A stretch of 19,617 nt of DNA from an uncultured Lachnospiraceae bacterium (GTDB taxonomy: Bacteria > Bacillota > Clostridia > Lachnospirales > Lachnospiraceae): contig CAKRTZ010000044.1 in assembly GCA_934402515.1 (NCBI GenBank), positions 1-19,617 of the forward strand, given 5' to 3'. The translations under genes and the position numbers were made by a program. The notes under the pieces were generated by a model, which was given only the letters and a program-made list of their open reading frames with translations, did not search any database and had not been told where the DNA came from. Within the stretch, counting starts at the first letter, position 1, and every line of letters begins with the position of its first letter. Below are positions 1 to 6,524 of this stretch, piece by piece.

Positions 1-70
1 ATGATAATTTGAAAAGACGAAAGGCGGTGCTTTCTGCAAACCATTTCTTCCGACATCATCCTCACCCCTT

Positions 71-244
71 ATGAATCACGCGATTGCTTTATTGTTCGCA
101 GGTCAAACACACGTCGTATTGCCTGACTGTGATGAAGGATACCCTGTACGCACTCAGATCGGAGACCGTGATCTCCAAATTCTGAGCGGTAAAGGAATCG
201 CCCTTAATGGGGACTCTATAGCAGTCTTATTAGTAAAATTCTAA
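71..244 (+). pseudogene. Possible C-terminal fragment of a carbohydrate-active enzyme
   Basis: A frame open from base 8 to the stop at 242-244 contains a 57-codon stretch from the ATG at 71. The peptide reads as the beta-rich tail of a larger enzyme: a hydrophobic strand (AIALLFAG), a turn (VVLPDCDEGYPV), then LNGDSIAVLLVKF just before the stop. An 'L.G.SIAVL' ending is the style of the C-terminal beta domain of GH13 (alpha-amylase family) enzymes, but no catalytic region is present, so this family guess is weak. The frame upstream of the ATG is closed at 5-7 (TAA), so if this is a gene end it is already cut off inside the window. No convincing ribosome binding site precedes the ATG. It is probably a decayed remnant next to the other remnant at 394-531, or a chance open frame. 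Confidence 0.3.
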
Positions 245-249
245 GCTAT

Positions 250-345
250 TTACCGAAAAAAGAGCGCACTATCCCCGTAAACAGCTAAAAAATTACCTTT
301 CATAAGGTGAAGATTCGTTGTTTTCCAGCTCGTAGTGCGCTCCTT
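250..345 (-). other. Structured, terminator-like element of unknown type
   Basis: A perfect 10-bp inverted repeat (GAGCGCACTA at 262-271, TAGTGCGCTC at 333-342) encloses 61 nt. Inside the loop is a small hairpin (ACCTT 295-299, AAGGT 304-308). Read on the minus strand, the outer stem is followed directly by a run of six T (complement of the A run at 256-261), which is the layout of an intrinsic terminator with an unusually large structured loop. It lies about 220 nt downstream of the last gene of the minus-strand operon, so it may end that transcript. The same strand also carries a 41-codon open frame (375-250) whose last part, from an internal ATG at 303, reads MKGNFLAVYGDSALFFR. No ribosome binding site precedes either ATG. 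A dispersed repeat, small RNA or terminator are all possible. Confidence 0.4.
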
Positions 346-393
346 TCCTGTCAAAATATAGGGCAAGTATAGCATAGTTTGGGGGAGAAGTAA

Positions 394-531
394 AATGGAA
401 TTATATATAGTGACAAGCTGCGATTATCCGTGGTAGACTTAACATAGATAAACCTTGCTACAGAGGAAGATAAAACATACCAGATTGACCGCTGGGCGTC
501 TCTTTTTAAGGCAAAGACTTGGGAGGATTAG
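394..531 (+). pseudogene. Remnant of an Rpn-family recombination-promoting nuclease/putative transposase
   Basis: Frame 1 from 394 to the TAG at 529-531 translates to a recognisable piece of the Rpn/PD-(D/E)XK nuclease transposase family (PDDEXK_2 type). It includes IIYSDKLRLSVVDLT, then an in-frame TAG at 445-447, then INLATEEDKTYQIDRW and ASLFKAKTWED. Intact members have the same run around '(A)TEEDK.Y.ID.WA.LFKA.TWEE', about two thirds of the way along the protein. The catalytic N-terminal domain and the region after TWED are missing, so this is an internal scrap with one premature stop and a truncated end. It shows past mobile-element activity at this edge of the conserved operon. The family match is made by eye; the decay is read directly from the sequence. 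Confidence 0.65.
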
Positions 532-544
532 TTTTAACTAACCT
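524..544. other. Small stem-loop downstream of the last operon gene
   Basis: The arms AGGATTAGT (524-532) and ACTAACCT (537-544) can pair around a 4-nt loop with one bulged base. It is 18 nt past the stop of the unknown membrane protein gene on the minus strand. No T run follows on that strand, so it is not a standard intrinsic terminator. It could protect the 3' end of the transcript or mean nothing. Confidence 0.25.
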
Positions 545-561
545 TTGGACAAAAATTTATC

Positions 562-1740
562 TTAGAGTTTATCCAGTACCCGCTGTACAAAGCTGCTGGT
601 ATCCTCCCGGATTTCCCGCCAGTCCAGTTCTTCCAGACTGTAGAGATACGTCGCCTGTCCGTTAAAGACATCTGGCAGTTTCTTTGCCGGCATCACATTT
701 CCCTTGAAATACCCTTCTGCCAGTGTCTCCTCGTCCCGGCTAAAGACCAGCTTTTTCAAATCCATGGCAAAGCCTTTTTCTGCTTCCTCCCAGGTAATCT
801 GTGCCGTGATGGTGTAGGTTTCCCCAGTGTTGGTGGTATAGGTTCCTGTCATGTCAATCCAACGTTTGCTCTTAGGATTCCGCACCAGGGTCAGCTGTGC
901 TTGTTCCTCATCGGGAAGTTCGTAGGTCATCACACAGGTGCCCACATTTTCTCCGTCAATGACCATGCTCATTCCGTCAATCACATCGGACATGTCCATT
1001 TCCATGCGGCGCAGGTGATTTTTCTCTGTGAGATACGCGGACACCACCACATCGTAGTCCGGATCTTCCATGCCTAACAGTTCCCAGATAAAATGCCCGC
1101 AGCCTTCGGGAATGGTCACCACGAATTTCTCGCTTTTCGTGCCATCCGCATCCTCCAGAACCTCTCTCGTGTCCTCCATGGAAATCTGGGTCATCAACTG
1201 CACAATATTGGCACTGTTGTCGTGGAACCACTTCCGGTTGATGTCCGAGGTCAGTTCCGGCATCTTCATAAACAAGTCAATTCCTGTGGGAAAGGCATAG
1301 CCGAAATCTCCTAAAAGAGGTGCCACCAGATAAACCGTTTCATCCTCTCCGTAAAGCTGAATATCTCCGGCGGTTGCCGCCAGCACCTTTAAGGTGGAAT
1401 CCATTGCCATCCGGCGTTGGTTAAAAGACCGGGCAGCATCCAAATCCACGGAAATGGACGCCGCCACTCCGTCAATATTGACCAGTCCTGCTTTTCCGCT
1501 AATCTGCACATCGCCGTTTCCATAATCCCGGAGCAGCTCCATAATGTCAATGTTGTATAACAGATATTCCGGGCTTTTCAAGGTCGTCTCTGAAAAGTGT
1601 ACCACAGATAAGAGCATCCGCACCCTGGGACTTTTTGACAGCACAAAACCGCCTGTGCCAAGTACAAACATCAGCACAAGCACCAGAATGGCAATGTTCT
1701 TTTTTTTGTTTTTGTGGTTGGGCTTAATACTTTCTGACAT
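562..1740 (-). CDS. Unknown membrane-anchored protein with large beta-rich extracytoplasmic domain
   Basis: A 392-residue protein that I cannot assign to a named family. A basic N-terminus (NHKNKKK, residues 8-14) is followed by one hydrophobic segment (about 15-35), then some 350 residues with the alternating pattern of extended beta sheet and no further membrane span. That suggests an N-in, C-out anchored protein or an uncleaved signal anchor. There is no lipobox cysteine and only two cysteines in all (about 214 and 269). The start is the ATG at 1740, because AGAGGA (1744-1749) lies just upstream and the first 17 nt overlap the end of rsgA. A longer frame reaching 1935 would lie wholly inside rsgA and gives a low-quality Arg/Ser-rich N-terminus. 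Coupling to rsgA and the PASTA kinase hints at an envelope or cell-wall role, but that is inference. Confidence 0.8.
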   Translation of the reverse strand: MSESIKPNHKNKKKNIAILVLVLMFVLGTGGFVLSKSPRVRMLLSVVHFSETTLKSPEYLLYNIDIMELLRDYGNGDVQISGKAGLVNIDGVAASISVDLDAARSFNQRRMAMDSTLKVLAATAGDIQLYGEDETVYLVAPLLGDFGYAFPTGIDLFMKMPELTSDINRKWFHDNSANIVQLMTQISMEDTREVLEDADGTKSEKFVVTIPEGCGHFIWELLGMEDPDYDVVVSAYLTEKNHLRRMEMDMSDVIDGMSMVIDGENVGTCVMTYELPDEEQAQLTLVRNPKSKRWIDMTGTYTTNTGETYTITAQITWEEAEKGFAMDLKKLVFSRDEETLAEGYFKGNVMPAKKLPDVFNGQATYLYSLEELDWREIREDTSSFVQRVLDKL

Positions 1741-2599
1741 TCTTCCTCTCATCATAAATCTGGGCATAGTTCTCGTAGCGAATCCGGCTGATTTTACCTT
1801 CCTCCAGCGCCTGTTTGATGCCGCAGTCCGGCTCGTTGATATGGGCGCAGCCCGCAAACCGGCAATATTTCTCATAGGGCTGAAATTCCGGGTAAAATTT
1901 CCACACATCCTCTTTTTCCAAATCGTAGAGTTCAATGGAACTAAAGCCCGGCGTATCCAGGATAAATCCCCCTTCCTCTAAGGGAATCAACTGGGTGTGT
2001 CGGGTGGTCTGTTTACCCCTCTCAATCTTTTTGCTGATTTCCCCGGTTTCCATGGAAACCTCTTTTTGCAGACGGTTCACCAGGGAAGATTTGCCCACAC
2101 CGCTGGGGCCAGCCACCGTGGAGGTTTTATCCTTCAGACATGCCGCCAGTTCTGTCATGCCCTCTCCGCTCTTGGCACTGACAAAGTAAATGGGATAGCC
2201 GCTTGCCGCATAGACCTCCCGGATCTGCTGTTTTTCTTTCTCCTCGGCAATGTCCATTTTGTTGAACACCAGGACACAGGGCAACTGCTGCCGCTCCATC
2301 TGGATGAGAAACCGATCCAGCAGATTGTAGTTGATTTTGGGTCGGGTAAAGGCAAAAATCACCAGTGCCTGGTCTACATTTGCCACCGACGGACGGATGA
2401 GGGCATTATTTCTCGGTAAAATCTGGATGATATTTCCCTTGCGCTCTGTCTCATCCAGGATTTCCAGTTCCACATTATCTCCCACCAGAGGCTTTTTCTG
2501 GTCTTTCCGGAAGATTCCTTTTGCTCTACATTCATAGACAACATCACCGGTGTCTACATAGTAGAAACCGGCGATGCCTTTCACGATCTTTCCTGTCAT
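1724..2599 (-). CDS. rsgA: Ribosome small-subunit-dependent GTPase RsgA
   Basis: RsgA (YjeQ/YloQ) is a circularly permuted GTPase that assists late maturation of the 30S subunit and releases on GTP hydrolysis. The 291-residue length is normal. The permuted motif order is visible: an N-terminal OB-fold region (about 1-70), G4 (NKMDIAEE, about 112), then G1 (GPSGVGKSSLVN), then G3 (DTPGFSS). A C-terminal zinc-binding domain follows with the family spacing C-x4-C-x-H-x5-C (CRFAGCAHINEPDC). The ATG at 2599 sits 1 nt after the kinase stop, with AAGGA inside the end of the kinase gene. The last 17 nt overlap the next gene. Placement after the PP2C phosphatase and PASTA kinase is the usual Bacillota arrangement. 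In related genomes rpe and a thiamine pyrophosphokinase often follow; here an unknown gene does. Confidence 0.97.
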   Translation of the reverse strand: MTGKIVKGIAGFYYVDTGDVVYECRAKGIFRKDQKKPLVGDNVELEILDETERKGNIIQILPRNNALIRPSVANVDQALVIFAFTRPKINYNLLDRFLIQMERQQLPCVLVFNKMDIAEEKEKQQIREVYAASGYPIYFVSAKSGEGMTELAACLKDKTSTVAGPSGVGKSSLVNRLQKEVSMETGEISKKIERGKQTTRHTQLIPLEEGGFILDTPGFSSIELYDLEKEDVWKFYPEFQPYEKYCRFAGCAHINEPDCGIKQALEEGKISRIRYENYAQIYDERKNVRKY

Positions 2600-2600
2600 T

Positions 2601-4670
2601 CTAATTTTCCTTTGTAAATGTGATGGGACGCTCTATGGTCTTCTCCACATCACTTCCATCCTCCGCTGTCGAGAAATAATGGAAAGTTACTTTTCCTGTT
2701 TCCGAACGGATTCCGCTGTAGTTGACAGAGAAGGGGAAAGAGGTTGTAGCCATATCCATCAGCACCGTTCCGTTGGAGGCAATGATAGTTACCTGGACAC
2801 TGGTGCCACTCTTGAATCCCGGATCTTCCTCCAGGGTCGGTCCCTGAATAGTTCCGCTGTAAGAGTAGGTAGCAGCTGCCTCACCTACGGAAATCTTTAC
2901 ATCAATCAATGTTCCTGCATCCACATAACTGTCCACGGTATAGCTCTGATAGCAGATTTGATTCTCAGGATACTGGGTACTCTCCACATACTCCACATTG
3001 CCCAGTACCAGTCCCAGTTCCGTGAGAACTGCCATTGCTTCATCCTCTTCTTTGCCTAAGAGATTGGGAACCTGTACCTTATTATCCTCTGTGCCAAGGC
3101 TTACATGAAGGGAAATGGCAGAACCTTCCGGTGCACTCTGTCCTGCCTCCGGTGACTGACTGATGATTTTTCCAGCCTCCACCTCAGCCGCATACTCTTC
3201 TGTTTTCGTTACAGTAAAACCGGCTTTCTTTAACTCGGCTTCTCCCTCTTCATAAGTCTTGCCCACTACAGAAGGAACACTTGTTCCTTCATTTCCGGAG
3301 CTGACCGTCAAGACCACACGGCTTCCGCTTGCCACGCTTTCGCCGACTTTCACATCCGCACTGATCACCGTGTCGGTTGGATATTGATCGGATTTAACAT
3401 ACTGAATTTCAGGAATTAATCCCACCTTCGTCAGCGCAAGCTTTGCATCATTTAAGGTGGAGCCTTCCACATCCGGCATCAGCACCATTGCACTTGCACT
3501 CTCGGAAGTTTCATTTCCAGACCCTCCGAAAGGAAAAACACCGATTGCCTTTCCCACCAGGAAAAAGATAATACACCCGATAATAATAGCGGCAACTACC
3601 GTAAGGATCGTAGTCACCCGTTCCATTTTCGGATCATATTCCGGATCAAACTCCTCCTCGTCTTCCTCTTTCTCTTTGCCTTTATTTTTACTCTTGCTCT
3701 TTTCCTGCTGTTCCACATCCTTCTTTAACCGCAGGGATGCTTCACTGTCATGCTGTTTGGACTGGCGTTTGATCTGGCTCATCTCCGAATCGGTAATGGT
3801 TCGGGTACTTGCCTCCTCATCCGGATCCACCATTTTGACAAAATCTTCATCCGGATTCGTGAGGGATTTCTTCAGATCCTCAATCAACTCTGCAACCGTT
3901 TGGTACCGGCGATCCGGACTCTTCTGGCAGCACTTAAACACAATCTGCTCCACGCTGACCGGAATCTCAGATACAAATTCCCTGGGTGAGGGCAAGGGCT
4001 CCTGAATGTGTTTAATGGCGATGGCCACCGTCGTTTCCCCGTTAAAGGGCACTCTGCCGGTAAGCATTTCAAACAGGGTAATTCCTAAGGAATAAATGTC
4101 ACTTCTCTCATCGGAGTACCCCCCTCGCGCCTGCTCCGGGGAAGTGTAATGCACAGATCCCATCACATTGGAAGTGATGGTATTGCTGGTGGCAGCCTTG
4201 GCAATTCCGAAGTCGGTCACCTTTACCTTTCCCTCTTTGGAAATGATAATATTCTGAGGCTTGATGTCACGGTGGATAATATGGTTATTATGCGCTGCCT
4301 CAATTCCCATGGAAACCTGAATGGCGATACTGATGGCTTCCTTTACAGAAATACGGGCTTTTTTCTCAATATATTTCTTGAGTGTGATTCCCTCCACCAA
4401 TTCCATTACAATATAATAAATGCCGTTTTCTTCTCCTACATCATATACATTCACAATATTGGGATGCATCAGACCTGCTGCGGCCTGGGCCTCTACTCTG
4501 AATTTGGATACAAAATTGGCATTCTCGCTGAATTCCTGCTTTAAAACCTTAATCGCCACAAAGCGATTCAGTTTATGACACTTCGCCTTATATACATCCG
4601 ACATTCCGCCTGTGCCGATTTTCTCTATGATTTCATACCGATCTCCGATGATCATACCGACCTTAATCAT
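2601..4670 (-). CDS. prkC: PASTA-domain Ser/Thr protein kinase (PrkC/PknB type)
   Basis: A 689-residue membrane kinase that phosphorylates proteins of cell-wall synthesis, division and translation in response to muropeptides or lipid II. The Hanks-type kinase domain (about 10-270) is complete: glycine loop GTGGMS (19-24), ATP lysine K41 (AIKV), catalytic HRDIKPQN (133-140) and DFG (153-155). An acidic and lysine-rich juxtamembrane stretch (about 319-347) leads to one transmembrane segment (about 352-374). Three PASTA repeats follow (about 396-459, 464-526, 532-597). The last 90 residues form an additional beta-rich, Ser/Thr-rich domain that is not a PASTA repeat. The ATG at 4670 overlaps the phosphatase gene by 8 nt (ATGATTAA), so the kinase and its antagonist are translationally coupled. 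The identity is clear; the symbol prkC or pknB is a naming choice. Confidence 0.97.
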   Translation of the reverse strand: MIKVGMIIGDRYEIIEKIGTGGMSDVYKAKCHKLNRFVAIKVLKQEFSENANFVSKFRVEAQAAAGLMHPNIVNVYDVGEENGIYYIVMELVEGITLKKYIEKKARISVKEAISIAIQVSMGIEAAHNNHIIHRDIKPQNIIISKEGKVKVTDFGIAKAATSNTITSNVMGSVHYTSPEQARGGYSDERSDIYSLGITLFEMLTGRVPFNGETTVAIAIKHIQEPLPSPREFVSEIPVSVEQIVFKCCQKSPDRRYQTVAELIEDLKKSLTNPDEDFVKMVDPDEEASTRTITDSEMSQIKRQSKQHDSEASLRLKKDVEQQEKSKSKNKGKEKEEDEEEFDPEYDPKMERVTTILTVVAAIIIGCIIFFLVGKAIGVFPFGGSGNETSESASAMVLMPDVEGSTLNDAKLALTKVGLIPEIQYVKSDQYPTDTVISADVKVGESVASGSRVVLTVSSGNEGTSVPSVVGKTYEEGEAELKKAGFTVTKTEEYAAEVEAGKIISQSPEAGQSAPEGSAISLHVSLGTEDNKVQVPNLLGKEEDEAMAVLTELGLVLGNVEYVESTQYPENQICYQSYTVDSYVDAGTLIDVKISVGEAAATYSYSGTIQGPTLEEDPGFKSGTSVQVTIIASNGTVLMDMATTSFPFSVNYSGIRSETGKVTFHYFSTAEDGSDVEKTIERPITFTKEN

Positions 4671-5409
4671 GTTCCACCTCGTCTGCGGCAGGCTCGATCA
4701 ATATCACAGCGATATTGTCCTTTCCACCGTTATTGTTGGCTGCTTTTACCAATTCCTCTGCCTTCTCCACAATGTCCCTCTGTCCGTGAAGAATCATGCG
4801 GATTTCCTCATCCTCCAGCATATTGGTCAGCCCGTCTGAGCACATTAGTATCAGTTCATCTTCCTGTAATTCCACGTGAAAGAAATCCACATCCACGGAA
4901 GGAGTCGCACCGATGGCACGGGTGATGATGTTTTTGTCCGGGTGGTTTCTGGCAGTTTCCCTGTCAATGCCTCCCAGTCTCACCATCTCCTCCACCAGCG
5001 AATGATCCCTGGTAATCTGCCGGATCTGCCGTCCCACCACATAGAGACGGCTGTCGCCTACGTTGGCAACCAACAGTTCCCTGCCTTTGCAGGTAGCCAC
5101 CACCACAGTGGTTCCCATTCCGGCAAAATTCTCATCCCCACTGGCAAGAAGGCGTACCTTTTCATTGGCCTTCTCAATGGCCATACGGAGAATTCTCACC
5201 GGATCCGTTTCCTGGCACTTGCCGATTTCCTCCACAATGGTTTCCACTGTACATCTGGAAGCAATATCGCCTGCCTTATGACCTCCCATTCCATCCGCAA
5301 CAATAAAAACGTTCGGCAGATTTCCCACCGGGCGTTCGGATGTATATACAAAATCCTGATTCAGTTTTCGTTTTTTTCCGATATCCGTAAGGGAGAAAGT
5401 CTTGATCAA
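4663..5409 (-). CDS. stp: PP2C-type Ser/Thr protein phosphatase (Stp/PrpC)
   Basis: A 248-residue soluble, metal-dependent phosphatase that reverses phosphorylation by the adjacent PASTA kinase. The PPM motifs are in order: NQD near the N-terminus (17-19), DGMGGHKAGDIAS (39-51) with metal-binding D39 and G40, GMGTT (97-101), NVGDSRLY (116-123), CSDGL (190-194) with D192, and GGKDN (228-232) with D231. Length is normal for the bacterial family. The start codon is TTG at 5409: an ideal AGGAGG at 5418-5423 lies 8 nt upstream, and translation begins LIKTFSLTDIGKKR, as in homologues. There is a 76-nt gap from rlmN. The phosphatase stop lies inside the kinase start, so the two products are probably made in a fixed ratio. 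Confidence 0.96.
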   Translation of the reverse strand: MIKTFSLTDIGKKRKLNQDFVYTSERPVGNLPNVFIVADGMGGHKAGDIASRCTVETIVEEIGKCQETDPVRILRMAIEKANEKVRLLASGDENFAGMGTTVVVATCKGRELLVANVGDSRLYVVGRQIRQITRDHSLVEEMVRLGGIDRETARNHPDKNIITRAIGATPSVDVDFFHVELQEDELILMCSDGLTNMLEDEEIRMILHGQRDIVEKAEELVKAANNNGGKDNIAVILIEPAADEVEHD

Positions 5410-5417
5410 CGGATATG

Positions 5418-5423
5418 CCTCCT
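5418..5423 (-). promoter_or_regulatory. Ribosome binding site deciding the TTG start of stp
   Basis: A perfect AGGAGG lies 8 nt upstream of a TTG and no nearby in-frame ATG fits the conserved N-terminus, so the TTG at 5409 is taken as the start. Confidence 0.75.
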
Positions 5424-5485
5424 ATCCTGTTTTTCTTTCCGTTCCATATCTTGTCAATGTTAGCATACACGGGGAAAAAAAGCAA

Positions 5486-6517
5486 CTATTGCGGCTGCAT
5501 GTGCCGTCTGCGGAGCTGTCCACAGGCTCCATCAATGTCCCGTCCCATCTCTCTACGGACGGTAACCTGGATATGTCCCTTTTCCAGCCGGTTCTTAAAT
5601 GCCACCACCCGGTCTTTCGTGGACTGCACATAGTCCCGTTCTTTGATGGGGTTGACAGGAATCAGGTTGATGTGGCAGTTTAAGGGACGCGCTAGAGCAA
5701 TCAATCCTCTGGCATCCTCCTCGGTGTCGTTGACTCCACCCACCAGGGAATATTCAAAGGTGAGCCGCCTGCCGGTGCAGTCAAAATAGTAAGCACAGGC
5801 ATCCATTAGTTCTGCAATGCTGTACTTGTTGGCAATGGGCATCAGCTGTCTGCGTTTTTCATCCGTCACCGCATGGAGGGAAAGTGCCAGGGTCATCTGT
5901 AGCTTTTTCTCTGCCAGCTGACGCATCCGTGGCACCAGTCCACAGGTGGACACGGTGAGATTTCTTTGGGAAATATTTAACCCGTGCTCGTCGGTGAGTA
6001 ACGTGATAAACCGCAGTAAATTATCGTAATTGTCCAAGGGTTCTCCTGTTCCCATCACCACCACGTTGGAAACCCGTTCTCCCGTGATTTTCTCCATGCG
6101 GTAAATCTGATCCAGCATTTCCGAAGGCAACAGATTCCGCTCCAGTCCGTCCAGAGTGGAAGCACAGAACCGGCATCCCATACGGCAGCCTACCTGGGAA
6201 GAAATACACACGGAATTTCCATGCTTATATTTCATCCACACGCTCTCCACCACATTGCCGTCTGCCAGTCCAAACAGGAATTTCTTCGTGCCGTCGATTT
6301 TCGACTTCTGCACCTCTACAGTCTGTAACGCGGTATAGCTCCCGTAAGCCCTGCATTTCTCCACCAGGCTTTTGGGCAGATTAGTCATCTCCTCATAGGA
6401 GGCTGCCAGTTTCTTATGCATCCAGTCATAAAGCTGACTGGCACGGAATTTTTTCTCTCCCTGAAGAACTACCCATTCCTGCAGTTCCTCATAGGTCATT
6501 GATTTGATATCCCACAT
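5486..6517 (-). CDS. rlmN: Dual-specificity rRNA/tRNA adenine-C2 methyltransferase RlmN
   Basis: A radical SAM enzyme that methylates C2 of A2503 in 23S rRNA and of A37 in some tRNAs by a cysteine ping-pong mechanism. The 343 residues hold the iron-sulfur motif CRMGCRFC (C111, C115, C118), the SAM 'GGEP-like' strand GTGEP (156-160) and the SLHA segment (213-216). They also hold the two mechanistic cysteines: C104 (SVCIS) seven residues before the cluster, and C332 (GACGQL) near the C-terminus. These correspond to C118 and C355 of the E. coli enzyme. The N-terminal accessory domain begins IKSMTYEEL. The ATG at 6517 is 7 nt downstream of the symporter stop. Its usual Bacillota neighbours (rsmB before, stp and prkC after) are present, but a symporter gene separates it from rsmB here. 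Confidence 0.97.
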   Translation of the reverse strand: MWDIKSMTYEELQEWVVLQGEKKFRASQLYDWMHKKLAASYEEMTNLPKSLVEKCRAYGSYTALQTVEVQKSKIDGTKKFLFGLADGNVVESVWMKYKHGNSVCISSQVGCRMGCRFCASTLDGLERNLLPSEMLDQIYRMEKITGERVSNVVVMGTGEPLDNYDNLLRFITLLTDEHGLNISQRNLTVSTCGLVPRMRQLAEKKLQMTLALSLHAVTDEKRRQLMPIANKYSIAELMDACAYYFDCTGRRLTFEYSLVGGVNDTEEDARGLIALARPLNCHINLIPVNPIKERDYVQSTKDRVVAFKNRLEKGHIQVTVRREMGRDIDGACGQLRRRHMQPQ

Positions 6518-6524
6518 GGTTGTG

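Noticed and set aside
1..561. CRISPR array, tRNA or attachment site in the accessory edge
   Set aside because: No regularly spaced repeats, no tRNA cloverleaf and no flanking direct repeats were found.
1741..1935. N-terminal extension of the unknown membrane protein gene to 1935
   Set aside because: It lies wholly within rsgA in another frame, is Arg/Ser-rich and unlike a real N-terminus. A good ribosome binding site exists for the ATG at 1740.
1544..1981. 145-codon plus-strand open frame with a hydrophobic stretch
   Set aside because: It is antisense to the unknown protein gene and rsgA. Its hydrophobic part mirrors the TM-coding strand and there is no ribosome binding site.
3655..3710. 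Repetitive-looking stretch suggesting a simple-sequence repeat
   Set aside because: It encodes the Lys/Glu-rich juxtamembrane linker of the kinase and is explained by amino-acid composition.
5429..5459. TTGACA hexamer on the minus strand upstream of stp as a -35 box
   Set aside because: No acceptable -10 hexamer lies at 16-19 bp downstream, so it is not called a promoter.
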